Positions 30,125 through 39,707 of a stretch of 64,000 nt of DNA are shown one piece after another (the first letter of the stretch is position 1; each line of letters opens with the position of its first letter). The notes under the pieces are model-generated. The model did no database searches and was not told where the DNA came from. It saw only the letters and a list, made by a program, of their open reading frames with translations. The position numbers and the translations under genes were made by a program. Origin of the DNA: Blastomonas sp. AAP53 (lineage in GTDB: Bacteria; Pseudomonadota; Alphaproteobacteria; Sphingomonadales; Sphingomonadaceae); contig NZ_ANFZ01000019.1 of NCBI RefSeq assembly GCF_000331245.1, positions 16,801 to 80,800 on the forward strand, written 5' to 3'.

Positions 30125-30466
30125 TTAAATCGAAAAGCTGGAACCGCAACCGCACCCGGAGGCAGCGTTGGGATTGGTGACCTGAAAAGCGGCCCCGCCC
30201 AGCGACTCGACGAAATCGACGGCACTGCCGCGAACCAGATCAAGGCTGATCTCGTCGACCACCAGCGAAACACCGTCCTCGACCGCTATGGTGTCGCCTT
30301 CCTCTGGCGATTCGGCAAGAGCGAAGCGATACTGAAAGCCGGAACATCCGCCACCTTCGACAGAAAGCCTCAAGATGGCAGGCTTGCCCTGCTTGGCCGC
30401 GATGGCTGCGACGCGCCGGGCAGCGCTGGGGGTCAGGATGATGGCTTCGGTGGTGAGGGTATCCAT
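30125..30466 (-). CDS. erpA: A-type iron-sulfur carrier / insertion protein (ErpA/IscA family)
   Basis: 113 residues from the ATG at 30466 (MDTLTTEAIILTPSAARRVA); the frame extends to 30580 but the family starts here. The three cluster-binding cysteines are Cys41 (GGGCSGFQY), Cys105 and Cys107 (SGCGCGSSF). It accepts Fe-S clusters from the scaffold and passes them to target enzymes. ErpA and IscA cannot be fully separated by these motifs, so the symbol is probable. It is downstream of the OmpA-family gene but separated from it by a strong terminator. Confidence 0.9.
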   Translation of the reverse strand: MDTLTTEAIILTPSAARRVAAIAAKQGKPAILRLSVEGGGCSGFQYRFALAESPEEGDTIAVEDGVSLVVDEISLDLVRGSAVDFVESLGGAAFQVTNPNAASGCGCGSSFSI

Positions 30467-30540
30467 AAGGCCAACATAAGCCTTGGCGAGGCGTCCGGCA
30501 AGCGATGCCATCGAACTTGCCTGTGTGCCGTTGATTGGCA

Positions 30541-30580
30541 CAAAAAAAGGGCCGGTCCGAAGACCGACCCTCTTTTGCAT
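30541..30580 (-). terminator. Rho-independent terminator of the OmpA-family porin gene
   Basis: On the minus strand, AAAGAGGGTCGGTC, a TTCG loop, then GACCGGCCCTTTTTTT. This is a GC-rich stem with a UUCG tetraloop and a run of seven T, starting about 30 bases after the porin stop codon. It is a textbook intrinsic terminator. Confidence 0.9.
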
Positions 30581-30607
30581 TCCAGACCCGAAAGTCCGGA
30601 AAATGAC

Positions 30608-31726
<1,119 letters not shown>

Positions 31727-31861
31727 GTTTATTCCCCTTTTAATTAGGATTTGGAACGACAACTCGGCAACGTTACTAACGCCATCAACCTGCCCGCGCA
31801 AGCGTGGTTTTGGCCGGAGTGTTGCCGAAATGTCGCCATTTCAGGGGGTGTCAGGCAAAAA

Positions 31862-31871
31862 GTGACGTCAC
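31862..31871. repeat. GTGACGTCAC palindrome, copy at the 3' side of the GTA locus
   Basis: A perfect 10-bp palindrome lies in the 222-base gap between the OmpA-family gene and the last GTA gene. The same palindrome, extended to a shared GTGACGTCACC, recurs at 48770-48780 just beyond the other end of the GTA region. It could be a binding site for one regulator or a coincidence. Confidence 0.4.
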
Positions 31872-31948
31872 CTCAGGCGCAGCCGGTTGATCGGCCGTCA
31901 GACTGGGTAACATCACGAATCATAAACGCAGAACGCTCGAAAGATCAA

Positions 31949-32392
31949 TCATGTAACGGCCAAGAGACCCGCCGAACGCAATGCGGCGAGCATGCCGGCA
32001 AGGGTCGCGCGCGCTTCGGCATCGATCGTTTCGCCGCCTGATGGATCAGCGATTGCGGGGGCAGCGACCCAGCCGCTTCCGTCATATTGGCATACGGCTC
32101 CTGCTGCCCGGTCAAACAGGCGCATGCCCGGAACTGCCGGAGCAAATCGCCATCCGCCTTCGCTGAAAACTCCGATTTTTGCAGAATGCCCGGCCCATGC
32201 GCCCAGCGGCGCGGGGCCGATGATCCACGCATCGCCAGGCTGCGGCGACAGTGCCGAAGGATCGTTGGCCCGCGCCACGACACTACCCGGCAGCAGCGCG
32301 TCGATCAGCAGTAGCGCCTCGTTGTGGGTGATTTCCTTTTGTGCTTGAGCCGCATAGAGCAGCGGCAGTGCGATGTTGGGGGTGCTGGACAT
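31949..32392 (-). CDS. DUF2793-family GTA/phage tail-associated protein
   Basis: 147 residues (MSSTPNIALPLLYAAQAQKEITHNEALLLIDAL). The N-terminal LPLLYAAQAQKEITHNEAL block and the pairs of aromatic-glycine segments (GDAWIIGPAPLGAWAGHSAKIGVF, GGWRFAPAVPGMRLFD) are characteristic of DUF2793 proteins found at the end of sphingomonad and rhodobacterial GTA clusters, probably part of the tail fibre or receptor-binding tip. It is the last gene of the cluster, 34 bases after the tail-tip gene. Confidence 0.75.
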   Translation of the reverse strand: MSSTPNIALPLLYAAQAQKEITHNEALLLIDALLPGSVVARANDPSALSPQPGDAWIIGPAPLGAWAGHSAKIGVFSEGGWRFAPAVPGMRLFDRAAGAVCQYDGSGWVAAPAIADPSGGETIDAEARATLAGMLAALRSAGLLAVT

Positions 32393-32426
32393 GATGAGCC
32401 CTCCTTGCGGGACAGGAATTGCGAGA

Positions 32427-34619
32427 TCAAAGGGGAAGCGCCAGCCATAAGGGCGGTGACAGGCCCAAAGCCCCGCGCTGGACCACGGCAGCCTCGATCG
32501 ACACCGACGCGACAGATCGAAGGGCCGCCATTGTCACCGTATCAAGCGCCAGCCTGGGTTCGGAGACCTCTGTTTCGGACTGGACCACACCGTCGACGTA
32601 GATTTTCACGCGATAGGCCTCGATGGCTTCGCCCAGCGGGACATCGACCTCGTCACGCCAGGCAAAACCGCTGCGGCTGCGGCGGGTCCAGTTGATCGTG
32701 ACCGCTCCTTCAGCGCCTTCTTCGACTCGGCCATGAACCGGTGAAAGGGGGCGCATGGCCCGCCCATGGTGCGTGAGATCTACCACCACAGGGGCATCGT
32801 CACCGCGACCTTGCGCCGCAGCGCGAAAATCCGGCTGTACCCCGATCCTGTCCGGTTCGACGAGCCCCAGCGCTTCGTTGACCAGTACAAACGGATCGCC
32901 TGCGATATGCCCGCCTATCGAGTCTTCTGTCCCGCCGCGCCCGCGCCACAGGCCGGACAGTCGGAACTGCCGGTCGCCCAGCGGCTGCACATGGGCAAAC
33001 TGGAGCAGCTCTGCACCGACCATCGCCATATTGGCGCCGCGCGCCAACGCGTCGTCACTCGCATTGACCAACGCAAAGGGCGTGTCGCGCACCAGTCGAA
33101 CGATGATGCTGCGGAGGTCATCCCGCAGCAGCGGCGTGCCGGGCCCGGGAGGCACCACCACCTGCCCCATCACCGCCCCGACCCTCAGAAAATCGAGCAC
33201 TTCGCCCAATGTTCCATCCGCCTGGACTTCATAGACATGCGCGCCGCGCCATCCAGCCGATGCCCCACCGACGGCCAAGCCTATGTGCGAATGCGCCATC
33301 GGCCTGTCGAGCGGCGAGGGCAAATCGAATATGGCAAACTGGCTTGGGCCTATCGCACCATCGGGAGCCTTGATGGCCCGCCCCGGATCGGTCGCAACTG
33401 GCAGAGGGCCAAGGCTGGGCCGATACCTGATGAGGCCCAGATCGATGCCGTCACCACTCCAGTGCCAGCGTCGCACGCGCCATAGACCGGCAACACCTTC
33501 GATCTGCACTGTTCGGCCAGGCTGCATCGCGGTGTCGAACATCGCGACGCGCAGTTCGATGCTCTCCAACCCATCGCGCCCAAGCGCCGAAAGCCGCTCC
33601 ACCCGTTCCTGCGCCAGCGCTGCGCTCATCACTGCAGGAACGTCCATCTGGCGCGTTCGGCCACTCGTGCTGGTGCCGCTGCGCCTGAGGCCCGGCTGGT
33701 AATCGCGTTCGGGTTCGTAGTAGCGCAGCACCAAGGCTTCGGGAGACGGTGCCAGACGGTGGTGATCATATGACCGTGCAGCGTCCTCGGAGCGCGGCAG
33801 CAGCGCCGCCCTGGGAATCTCGGTGGCCACGGTATCCAACGTTTCGCGCCATGCCGGCACCACCTCGCCCTCGACCTCGCGCAGCACCAGCGGAAAGCCG
33901 GTCGTGATTGTCTGCAGCGCTGCGCGCCGGCTCTCTGCCGACAGGCTCCACCCTGTCAGATGGAACTCACCATCCGGCAGCGTCCTGGATCCAGCAATGC
34001 CGCTGGCGATCGGCCCCAGCGCAATATCGCCTTCATCAGCCATCACCTCAAAGGTCAGCGAGGGGATGCGGTTGCCGAACTCCTCCAGCGCCATGTCCTC
34101 AAACACAACATAAGCGAGGCCGCGATAGGCGGGGGACTGTTCGCTACCCTCCGCAGCTGCAATCAGCGGATCGCAAGGCTGGTCGCCGTGACCAAGGTGG
34201 ACGCGAAAACCGGTCTCGCTGGTGAACACATTATCCTGCCCGCGCAACAGATTGCCCTCGGCCCAGATGCGCCCGATGCCTGCGATCGGACGGGATGACA
34301 GCGCCACGGCAAAGGACACCGAATAGCTGTAGCGTGTCGTTCCCGGCCTGCCCTTGCCGCCACCTTCACGGATGCGCCGTTCCTTGAGGTCAGTCGCCCA
34401 GATCACGGTCCCGGCAATACGAACGCGGCCATGCACGCTGGCGATCGCGCTTCCATATTGCGAGCTCTGCACAGCAAGGTCGGTGAGCCTGGGCCCCTCG
34501 CGATCGTTGGGCCGAAACAGCACCGTCTGGTCGATCGCCCGTCCCACCAGCGCGCCCAACGCGCCGCCAATCGGCCCGCCCACCAGCGTGCCCACCGTGC
34601 TGAGCACCAATGTAGCCAT
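32427..34619 (-). CDS. GTA tail-tip/hub protein, RcGTA gp15-like but short
   Basis: 730 residues against about 1300 for RcGTA gp15. The N-terminus is a glycine-rich hydrophobic segment (MATLVLSTVGTLVGGPIGGALGALVGRAID) typical of this protein, followed by SSQYGSAIASVHGRVRIAGTVIWATDLKE and GIGRIWAEGNLL, shared with phage tail-tip (lambda J-like) proteins. The middle contains RYYEPERDYQPGLRRS and the C-terminal part has beta-rich repeats ending in LSPPLWLALPL. No separate TIM-barrel block fits in this length. It should form the central tip that contacts or crosses the recipient envelope. Confidence 0.8.
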   Translation of the reverse strand: MATLVLSTVGTLVGGPIGGALGALVGRAIDQTVLFRPNDREGPRLTDLAVQSSQYGSAIASVHGRVRIAGTVIWATDLKERRIREGGGKGRPGTTRYSYSVSFAVALSSRPIAGIGRIWAEGNLLRGQDNVFTSETGFRVHLGHGDQPCDPLIAAAEGSEQSPAYRGLAYVVFEDMALEEFGNRIPSLTFEVMADEGDIALGPIASGIAGSRTLPDGEFHLTGWSLSAESRRAALQTITTGFPLVLREVEGEVVPAWRETLDTVATEIPRAALLPRSEDAARSYDHHRLAPSPEALVLRYYEPERDYQPGLRRSGTSTSGRTRQMDVPAVMSAALAQERVERLSALGRDGLESIELRVAMFDTAMQPGRTVQIEGVAGLWRVRRWHWSGDGIDLGLIRYRPSLGPLPVATDPGRAIKAPDGAIGPSQFAIFDLPSPLDRPMAHSHIGLAVGGASAGWRGAHVYEVQADGTLGEVLDFLRVGAVMGQVVVPPGPGTPLLRDDLRSIIVRLVRDTPFALVNASDDALARGANMAMVGAELLQFAHVQPLGDRQFRLSGLWRGRGGTEDSIGGHIAGDPFVLVNEALGLVEPDRIGVQPDFRAAAQGRGDDAPVVVDLTHHGRAMRPLSPVHGRVEEGAEGAVTINWTRRSRSGFAWRDEVDVPLGEAIEAYRVKIYVDGVVQSETEVSEPRLALDTVTMAALRSVASVSIEAAVVQRGALGLSPPLWLALPL

Positions 34620-34622
34620 GGT

Positions 34623-35036
34623 CTATCCCTTTTCCTGGAGGCACCACCGCCGCTGAACCGGCCAGGGCAAAGGCGGCGGGTGGGCGATGACTCGGCCCAG
34701 AGCGATATGCGCATGGACGAACAGTCCCCCTGCATCGATCACCGCATGAAATTGTTGAGCGGAAACCTCGCAAAGCAGGACATCGCCAGGCTGCCCGGAG
34801 GCGACGTCCTCCCATCGGCCAAATCCCGAGGCCAGAGCCCAGCCATCGAACTGCGCCAGGTTTCCGCCGCGCAACCGATAATCGGATGGCGCAATCACTG
34901 CCCGTCCGATGCGGGCAAGCGCCACCGCGACAAGGCCGACACAGTCCAGGCCGGTCACAGGATCGCGACCGTGCATCCGGAACGGCGTACCGACCAATGA
35001 CAATGCTGCCTGCGCCAGCCGGTCTGCATTGGTCAT
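34623..35036 (-). CDS. GTA NlpC/P60 cell-wall peptidase (RcGTA gp14-like)
   Basis: 137 residues from the ATG at 35036; the TTG start at 35051 is less likely. Catalytic residues are visible: Cys32 (GLDCVGLVAVAL), His97 (HAVIDAGG) and His108 or His110. NlpC/P60 enzymes cut peptidoglycan stems. In GTAs and siphophages this protein sits in the tail tip and opens the recipient wall. The start is one base after the hub gene stop and the end is three bases from the tip gene, fitting co-translation. Confidence 0.9.
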   Translation of the reverse strand: MTNADRLAQAALSLVGTPFRMHGRDPVTGLDCVGLVAVALARIGRAVIAPSDYRLRGGNLAQFDGWALASGFGRWEDVASGQPGDVLLCEVSAQQFHAVIDAGGLFVHAHIALGRVIAHPPPLPWPVQRRWCLQEKG

Positions 35037-35037
35037 G

Positions 35038-35859
35038 TCAGAAGCTCGCAAAGCGGGTGAGCAGATCGTTGCCGGGCAGATGCGGTTCGCCCCGAAAGTT
35101 GATCGTATTGCCGAACCCGCCCGCGCAGGTAGCCAGCGACTTGTCGCACCCTTGCATCAGCACCGCGCGGTCGCCCGGTTGCGGCGCATCCGCCAGCCTG
35201 CCATCCAGCACCAGCGCCGCGTCGTTCTGCGCCATCAGCGCCCCGGCAAGGCCAGCATTGCCCCCACTGATCCAGCGCAGGCTACCATGGACAAAGCCCT
35301 CCGCCTCCGCTGCATCCAGCCCGATGAAGCCAAGGCCGGCCTCGCTGGTCGCCTCCATCTCGAAAACACGTTCGTACCTGGCCCTGCTGAGGCCGCAGCC
35401 CTTACCGCAGAAGATTGCCCGGCATGACGGCGATGTAACGGGAACGAAGGGTTCGTCCAGCCGCGCCTTCAGGCCACGCAGTTCGGCAGAAAAGCTCTGT
35501 CCCTCGACCGACACCGCGCCCAGATGTCCGCGCCAGAACCAGAAGGCGCCTTCGTCTGGCCGTTCCCAATCGGTCAGCCCGACCTTCACGGCAGCGCTAT
35601 CCCATCGGCCCGCCGCCAGATCGTCCGCGCGGATGAGGCCGTGGCTGAGCACACCGCCGATATCCATGTCGAGCGGATCGAAGCTGTCGTCCATCTCGAT
35701 CGCCGATGGCAGCATGCCGGGCGCTGCGTGATAGATGATATGCGCGATGCTGATGTCGCGATCATGCGCGGCAAAGCCCAGCGCGATCCCGTCTGCGCGT
35801 TCGACATGCCACAGCAGCGCGATCGTCTCCAGCGGACGGTCGAACCACCGGGTCCTCAT
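35038..35859 (-). CDS. GTA baseplate hub protein, DUF2163 family (RcGTA gp13-like)
   Basis: 273 residues. The N-terminus (LWHVERADGIALGFAAHDRDISI) and EMDDSFDPLDMDIGGVL are family hallmarks. The C-terminal half has cysteines in SCRAIFCGKGCGLSRAR and GCDKSLATCAGGFGNTINF, matching the region that binds an Fe-S cluster in lambda gpL-like and RcGTA hub proteins (family knowledge). It forms a ring at the tail tip. Its start overlaps the distal-tail stop by four bases (ATGA). Confidence 0.9.
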   Translation of the reverse strand: MRTRWFDRPLETIALLWHVERADGIALGFAAHDRDISIAHIIYHAAPGMLPSAIEMDDSFDPLDMDIGGVLSHGLIRADDLAAGRWDSAAVKVGLTDWERPDEGAFWFWRGHLGAVSVEGQSFSAELRGLKARLDEPFVPVTSPSCRAIFCGKGCGLSRARYERVFEMEATSEAGLGFIGLDAAEAEGFVHGSLRWISGGNAGLAGALMAQNDAALVLDGRLADAPQPGDRAVLMQGCDKSLATCAGGFGNTINFRGEPHLPGNDLLTRFASF

Positions 35860-38189
35860 GTTGCCTCGCGGATTTCGATCAGCGGCACCGAAACCGCCTC
35901 GCCCGCTGCATAGGTCGCCGCGTTCACCGTCAGCTCATCCGAAGCGAAACGCACCGGCACGTCGAACAGGAAGCCGGCCCGCACCTGTGCGCCAGCCGGT
36001 GGAGGATCGGCAAAGGCGATGATGCCGCCTGCCTGAAGCGTCCAGCCGGTCGCGGGCACCCCGTCCAACGAGATGCTGACCGACCCGGCGACCGGCCGCG
36101 TGATGCGGCGCTGCTGGCCATCGGGCGGATCGCCATAATGCTTGATCAGCGCGAATTCGGAACGGATGCCGTCGCCTTGCCCCAGCAACTGATCGGCGTG
36201 ATGCGGAGCGGCGTCACCCTCGGCAGAGCTGCAATCGAGGGGGTCGCGCAGACGGAACCCGCGCGCAGCCCCCCGCCTGGCCCGAAAGAAGCGGACGAGC
36301 TCGGTACAATCCGCTTCGGAGCGGATGCCGGGCCCGACATCGAAACTCAGGTTCGCATCGGCCCACAGGCTGTTGCGCGTTTCATGCCCGCTCACCGATC
36401 GGAAGACCTGTGTCGAAAAGCGGCTGGTGCTCTGGGCCTCGCGCCCGATGGGCAGCGGAAAGCTGACATCGTCAAAGGCCTGCATGCTTGCGTCTCCCTC
36501 TGCTTCCAGATCGAAATAGACAAATCCGTCCCGGGCGACCTGCGGCAGCGCCCAGATGAGAGTTTCGGCAACCCCGCGCGCCTTGGCGAGATCGGCGGCC
36601 CGGGCGATCGACGACCAGACGTCCGCATGTTCGGACTGCAGCACGAAGCCGCTCATGTAATGCTGCTGCGCCAGCGGATAGCCCAGCCGCTGCTGCATCA
36701 CCGCCAGCCCCGCCCGTTGCTCGGCAAAGCGCGCTTCGATCACCCAGTCATAATCTTCCAGTTGCAGCACATCGAACGCGGGCCAGGCCCAGCCGACGGG
36801 AACATTGGCACGGCGGGCATCCGGCGCTGCGGCATCGAGCACGGTTGGCAGATAGACCAGCACCAAAGATTCGACCGGCACAGGGTCCAGCGCAACGCGC
36901 ACCGCGGCGACCAGAGCGAGCGTCGAAGCCGCCAGTATTGCACCGGCAGAATCGAGCATCACCTGTTGCGCCGCATTCATCGGCGCGCGGATGGTCGGGA
37001 TCGCAACGCTCGCGGCCCCGAATGCTGCTGTGGCCGCGTTGTCATAGAGGCAGATACGGCCATCGGGCATGATCCACCACCAGGGTTCGCCAACCTGAAA
37101 GCGAACGGGAAGACCCGCTTCCGCCATGATCGCGGCAAAGGCGATGCCGACCGCCTGCAGATAGGCCATGGCATCGCCACTGGCCGGGCTGAGCAGGGTC
37201 GAAGGCGGCTCCCAGCCGGTGAGCGCAGGGTCGCCATTTTCCGCGCGCTGCTTCCAGCCGTCGGGGCAGTGCGCGTCGAACAGCTCGTAGGAAAGCGAAA
37301 CGATCGGGCTCAGGCCCCAGAGCTTTGCCTCTTGCGCCAGGCTGCGATGCCAGGCGGCGCAGGGCGGGTTGATCGCCCCGCCCTCGGTCGTCACCAGCCA
37401 CTGACCACCGACCTGCGCCAGCGAGAAATAATGGCTCATCCCGACATAATGGTTGATCGACCCGCGATAGCCCAGTCCGATGATATTGCGCACGATGCGC
37501 GCGGGCGTGAGGTTGAAACTGTCGTCATAGGCGGTCGCCATCGCCAGGCCATGCGGGGGCACCAGCACATCGCCGATCTCCAGCATCGCCCGCTCGCCCT
37601 CGCAGGCGATTGCGGTCATCTCCATCCAGCCGTTCACCGGAGCCGGCAATGGGCCCAATGCGCCATCATAATCCGGCGGGACCAGCGAGATGAACATCCG
37701 GTCGATAGCGGCAGGATGCAGCGGGTCCGCCTCGCCCGGCAAATCAAATCCACCCTCGAGAGCCGAGAACGGCAAAGTGATCTCCGCATCTTCGGGTGTT
37801 CCGCTGGCATAATTCCACAGCCGCACAAACCAGCTATGAGGATTACCCTCGGCATCGCGCCCCTCGACCGTCAATGTCGGCCCATGCACTGCATCGAGCG
37901 GCTTGACCCCCGACGAGCGCCAGCGAAAGCGCAGCGTGGTTCGGCTGTAGTCGCGGTCATGGGCATAGGCGAGGAGTGCATGATCGAACCGGTCCTCGCT
38001 CTCCCAGATCAGCCCGGCGAGCGCATCGCGATCATGAAACTGCACATCGACGCGCAATGCATCGGGCGCAGTGGTGACGACCGACGCCATCATCGGGCGC
38101 GGGAAATTCACCGTCCAGAAGCGCGGGTCGAACCGCTGGATATGGCACGCCGTCTGGTCGCGGCGCGCATCGCACAGCCAATAGGGCAT
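35856..38189 (-). CDS. GTA distal tail protein (DUF2460, RcGTA gp12-like) with large N-terminal extension
   Basis: 777 residues. The last 207 (571-777, AFDDVSFPLPIGREAQSTS onward with FRSVSGHETRNSLWADA and LVRFFRARRGAARGFRLRDP) are a normal DUF2460 distal-tail domain, the whole length of RcGTA gp12. The first 570 residues are extra: a beta-rich part (1-230) and an alpha/beta part (GLGYRGSINHYVGMSHYFSL, then LAQEAKLWGLSPIVSLSYELF and VGEPWWWIMPDG), which reads like a glycosidase-type TIM barrel. It may decorate the tail or bind or cut surface glycans. No catalytic residues are claimed. Confidence 0.82.
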   Translation of the reverse strand: MPYWLCDARRDQTACHIQRFDPRFWTVNFPRPMMASVVTTAPDALRVDVQFHDRDALAGLIWESEDRFDHALLAYAHDRDYSRTTLRFRWRSSGVKPLDAVHGPTLTVEGRDAEGNPHSWFVRLWNYASGTPEDAEITLPFSALEGGFDLPGEADPLHPAAIDRMFISLVPPDYDGALGPLPAPVNGWMEMTAIACEGERAMLEIGDVLVPPHGLAMATAYDDSFNLTPARIVRNIIGLGYRGSINHYVGMSHYFSLAQVGGQWLVTTEGGAINPPCAAWHRSLAQEAKLWGLSPIVSLSYELFDAHCPDGWKQRAENGDPALTGWEPPSTLLSPASGDAMAYLQAVGIAFAAIMAEAGLPVRFQVGEPWWWIMPDGRICLYDNAATAAFGAASVAIPTIRAPMNAAQQVMLDSAGAILAASTLALVAAVRVALDPVPVESLVLVYLPTVLDAAAPDARRANVPVGWAWPAFDVLQLEDYDWVIEARFAEQRAGLAVMQQRLGYPLAQQHYMSGFVLQSEHADVWSSIARAADLAKARGVAETLIWALPQVARDGFVYFDLEAEGDASMQAFDDVSFPLPIGREAQSTSRFSTQVFRSVSGHETRNSLWADANLSFDVGPGIRSEADCTELVRFFRARRGAARGFRLRDPLDCSSAEGDAAPHHADQLLGQGDGIRSEFALIKHYGDPPDGQQRRITRPVAGSVSISLDGVPATGWTLQAGGIIAFADPPPAGAQVRAGFLFDVPVRFASDELTVNAATYAAGEAVSVPLIEIREAT

Positions 38190-38193
38190 GGCT

Positions 38194-38763
38194 TCAGTCC
38201 TCCATCAGCGCACGGCGCACTGCACGCGCGACCTGGCGGCTGGAGGCCTGCAGCGCCGCCGGAGCCGCCTGCGGGGCTGCATTGATGCTGATCGCGATCC
38301 GCACATCACGCGCGCCGCCCCCGCCCCGCGGCTCGATCCGGCCAAAGCCGTTCGGTACGAACAGCTCGGGCCCGCGCTCGCCGACCAGATAGGGCCGCCC
38401 CGTCGAGACCGGCCCACCGGTCGCCCTGCCCGGCAGGCCCAGCAGGCCAGAGAGCAGGCTGACGGCGGGCGGTATACCGCCTGAGCCCGATCCCCCCAGC
38501 CCGATCGCCGCCAGTCCCTTGCTGATCGCGGCCGCTGCAATCTCTTCCATCACGGCAAGCGCAATGCGCTTGAGGTCATCGAACCCCAGCGAGCCGCGCC
38601 GCAACGCCGTCAGCAGCCCTCGTTCCAGCACCTGCCCCGCCCGGCCGAGCCCTTCGATCAACGTCCCGTCGATCTGGCCGCGCATCACGACGCAGTCACG
38701 CGCAAAGCCTTGCGTATCGGCGCGTACGCTCACCAGCAGCTGTTCGATTTCGTCATCCATCAA
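38194..38763 (-). CDS. GTA tape measure protein (RcGTA gp11-like)
   Basis: 189 residues, close to the 219 of RcGTA gp11 and far shorter than siphophage tape measures. The N-terminal helix (MMDDEIEQLLVSVRADTQGF) is followed by a hydrophobic, glycine-rich middle (AISKGLAAIGLGGSGSGG) and the family motif ATGGPVSTGRPYLVGERGPELFVPNGFG at about residues 113-140. It sets tail length, and at 0.15 nm per helical residue it would allow a tail tube of only about 28 nm. It overlaps the chaperone gene before it by 11 bases. Confidence 0.85.
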   Translation of the reverse strand: MMDDEIEQLLVSVRADTQGFARDCVVMRGQIDGTLIEGLGRAGQVLERGLLTALRRGSLGFDDLKRIALAVMEEIAAAAISKGLAAIGLGGSGSGGIPPAVSLLSGLLGLPGRATGGPVSTGRPYLVGERGPELFVPNGFGRIEPRGGGGARDVRIAISINAAPQAAPAALQASSRQVARAVRRALMED

Positions 38764-38971
38764 AGGTCTCCGGCGTATCGGGGAACAGGGAACGCAGCGC
38801 GGCGATCGCCTGGGGTTCGGGCGGCAGCGCGACGGGATCGCCGGGCACGGTCAGCGCTGCGGCCAGTTCGTCGGGGGTCGCCGCCCAGAATTCATACGGT
38901 CGCCAGCCCAGCATGCGCGCGGCAATTCCTGCCAGCGTGCGTGCCGCATCGGCAAACCTGTCCGCGCTCAT
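38753..38971 (-). CDS. GTA tail assembly chaperone (RcGTA gp10.1/TIGR02216-like)
   Basis: 72 residues (MSADRFADAARTLAGIAARMLGWRPYEFWAATPDELAAAL). The GWRPYEFWAATPDEL block is the recognisable feature of the small chaperone encoded between tube and tape-measure genes in GTA clusters. It overlaps the first chaperone gene by ATGA at 38968-38971 and the tape-measure gene downstream. In siphophages the two chaperones are made by frameshift; here they are separate overlapping genes. Confidence 0.85.
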   Translation of the reverse strand: MSADRFADAARTLAGIAARMLGWRPYEFWAATPDELAAALTVPGDPVALPPEPQAIAALRSLFPDTPETFDG

Positions 38972-39288
38972 CGGCCCTGCAGGATCTGGCGAAGCAAGGT
39001 CTTGAGCGCCGGCGTCAGCGCGACCAGCCCCGCTTGCGCCAACGCCTCGGCGAAAGACCCACGGTCCAGCGGGCAGCTCTCCTCAACGCGGCAGTGCCAC
39101 AGCAGCGCCACCAGCTCGGCCAGCCCCAAGCGGCCCGCCGCTGCACGCTCGACCAGATCGAACAGCGGCCCGATCTCCTGCTCTGCCGCCACCAGCGCGG
39201 CAAAGGCCGGACGCAGCACGATGTCATGCCCGCCCAGCTGCAGCAGCGCCTCGCCCCGCACCGGATTGGCGGACGGCCCGCCGCTCAC
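38968..39288 (-). CDS. GTA tail assembly chaperone (RcGTA gp10-like)
   Basis: 106 residues (MSGGPSANPVRGEALLQLGG, LRPAFAALVAAEQEIGPLFDLVERA). The block on a short beta start followed by LRPxFxALxxxE matches the GTA gp10 family that coats the tape measure during tail assembly. Starts in the last four bases of the tube gene (39285-39288) and ends in the next chaperone gene. Confidence 0.85.
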   Translation of the reverse strand: MSGGPSANPVRGEALLQLGGHDIVLRPAFAALVAAEQEIGPLFDLVERAAAGRLGLAELVALLWHCRVEESCPLDRGSFAEALAQAGLVALTPALKTLLRQILQGR

Positions 39289-39692
39289 AGGCTGGTCACC
39301 GCGCCGGAGCTTTCCAGCGCCAGCGTGTAGTTGCGCTCGCCATTGAAATCGCCGGCATATTCCAGCCGCGCGACCAGAAAGCGCCCGCGCATCCGCGCCC
39401 CGCTTTCAAAGCTCAGCTCATAATCGTCGAGCGTGCCGTTCATGGCATGCACGCGGATCGCGCTTTCGGCGTCCGATCCCAGGAACAGCCCGGCGGCGGA
39501 GACAGAAACCGAGCGCACGCCTGCGCCCGACAGCAGTTCGCGCCAGCCGCCACTGCCCTTGTGCGTGATCACCACCGGCTCGCCATTGATCGCCATCTGC
39601 GTCGTACGCAGCCCGGCGACGGTGCGATAAGTCACCGGGCTGGCTCCATCGCTGATCTTGAGCAGGAAGGCGCTGCCTTTTTCTGCGGTCAT
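39285..39692 (-). CDS. GTA major tail tube protein (RcGTA gp9-like, TP901-1 family)
   Basis: 135 residues (MTAEKGSAFLLKISDGASPVTYRTVAGLRTTQMAINGEPV). The opening KGSAFLLKISD, then RTTQMAINGEPVVITHKGSGGWRELL and the C-terminal FLVARLEYAGDFNGERNYTLALESSG, are standard for the TP901-1-type tail tube. It polymerises into the hollow tail. A chaperone gene overlaps its stop. Confidence 0.92.
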   Translation of the reverse strand: MTAEKGSAFLLKISDGASPVTYRTVAGLRTTQMAINGEPVVITHKGSGGWRELLSGAGVRSVSVSAAGLFLGSDAESAIRVHAMNGTLDDYELSFESGARMRGRFLVARLEYAGDFNGERNYTLALESSGAVTSL

Positions 39693-39707
39693 TCGATTAT
39701 CCTTTCA

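Noticed and set aside
36138..38285. 715-codon plus-strand frame opposite the distal tail gene
   Set aside because: No domain, and the minus-strand frame carries the DUF2460 match and ATGA overlap with the next gene.
38968..38971. Programmed frameshift between the two tail chaperones
   Set aside because: The genes overlap by ATGA with their own starts, and no slippery heptamer is seen around the overlap.
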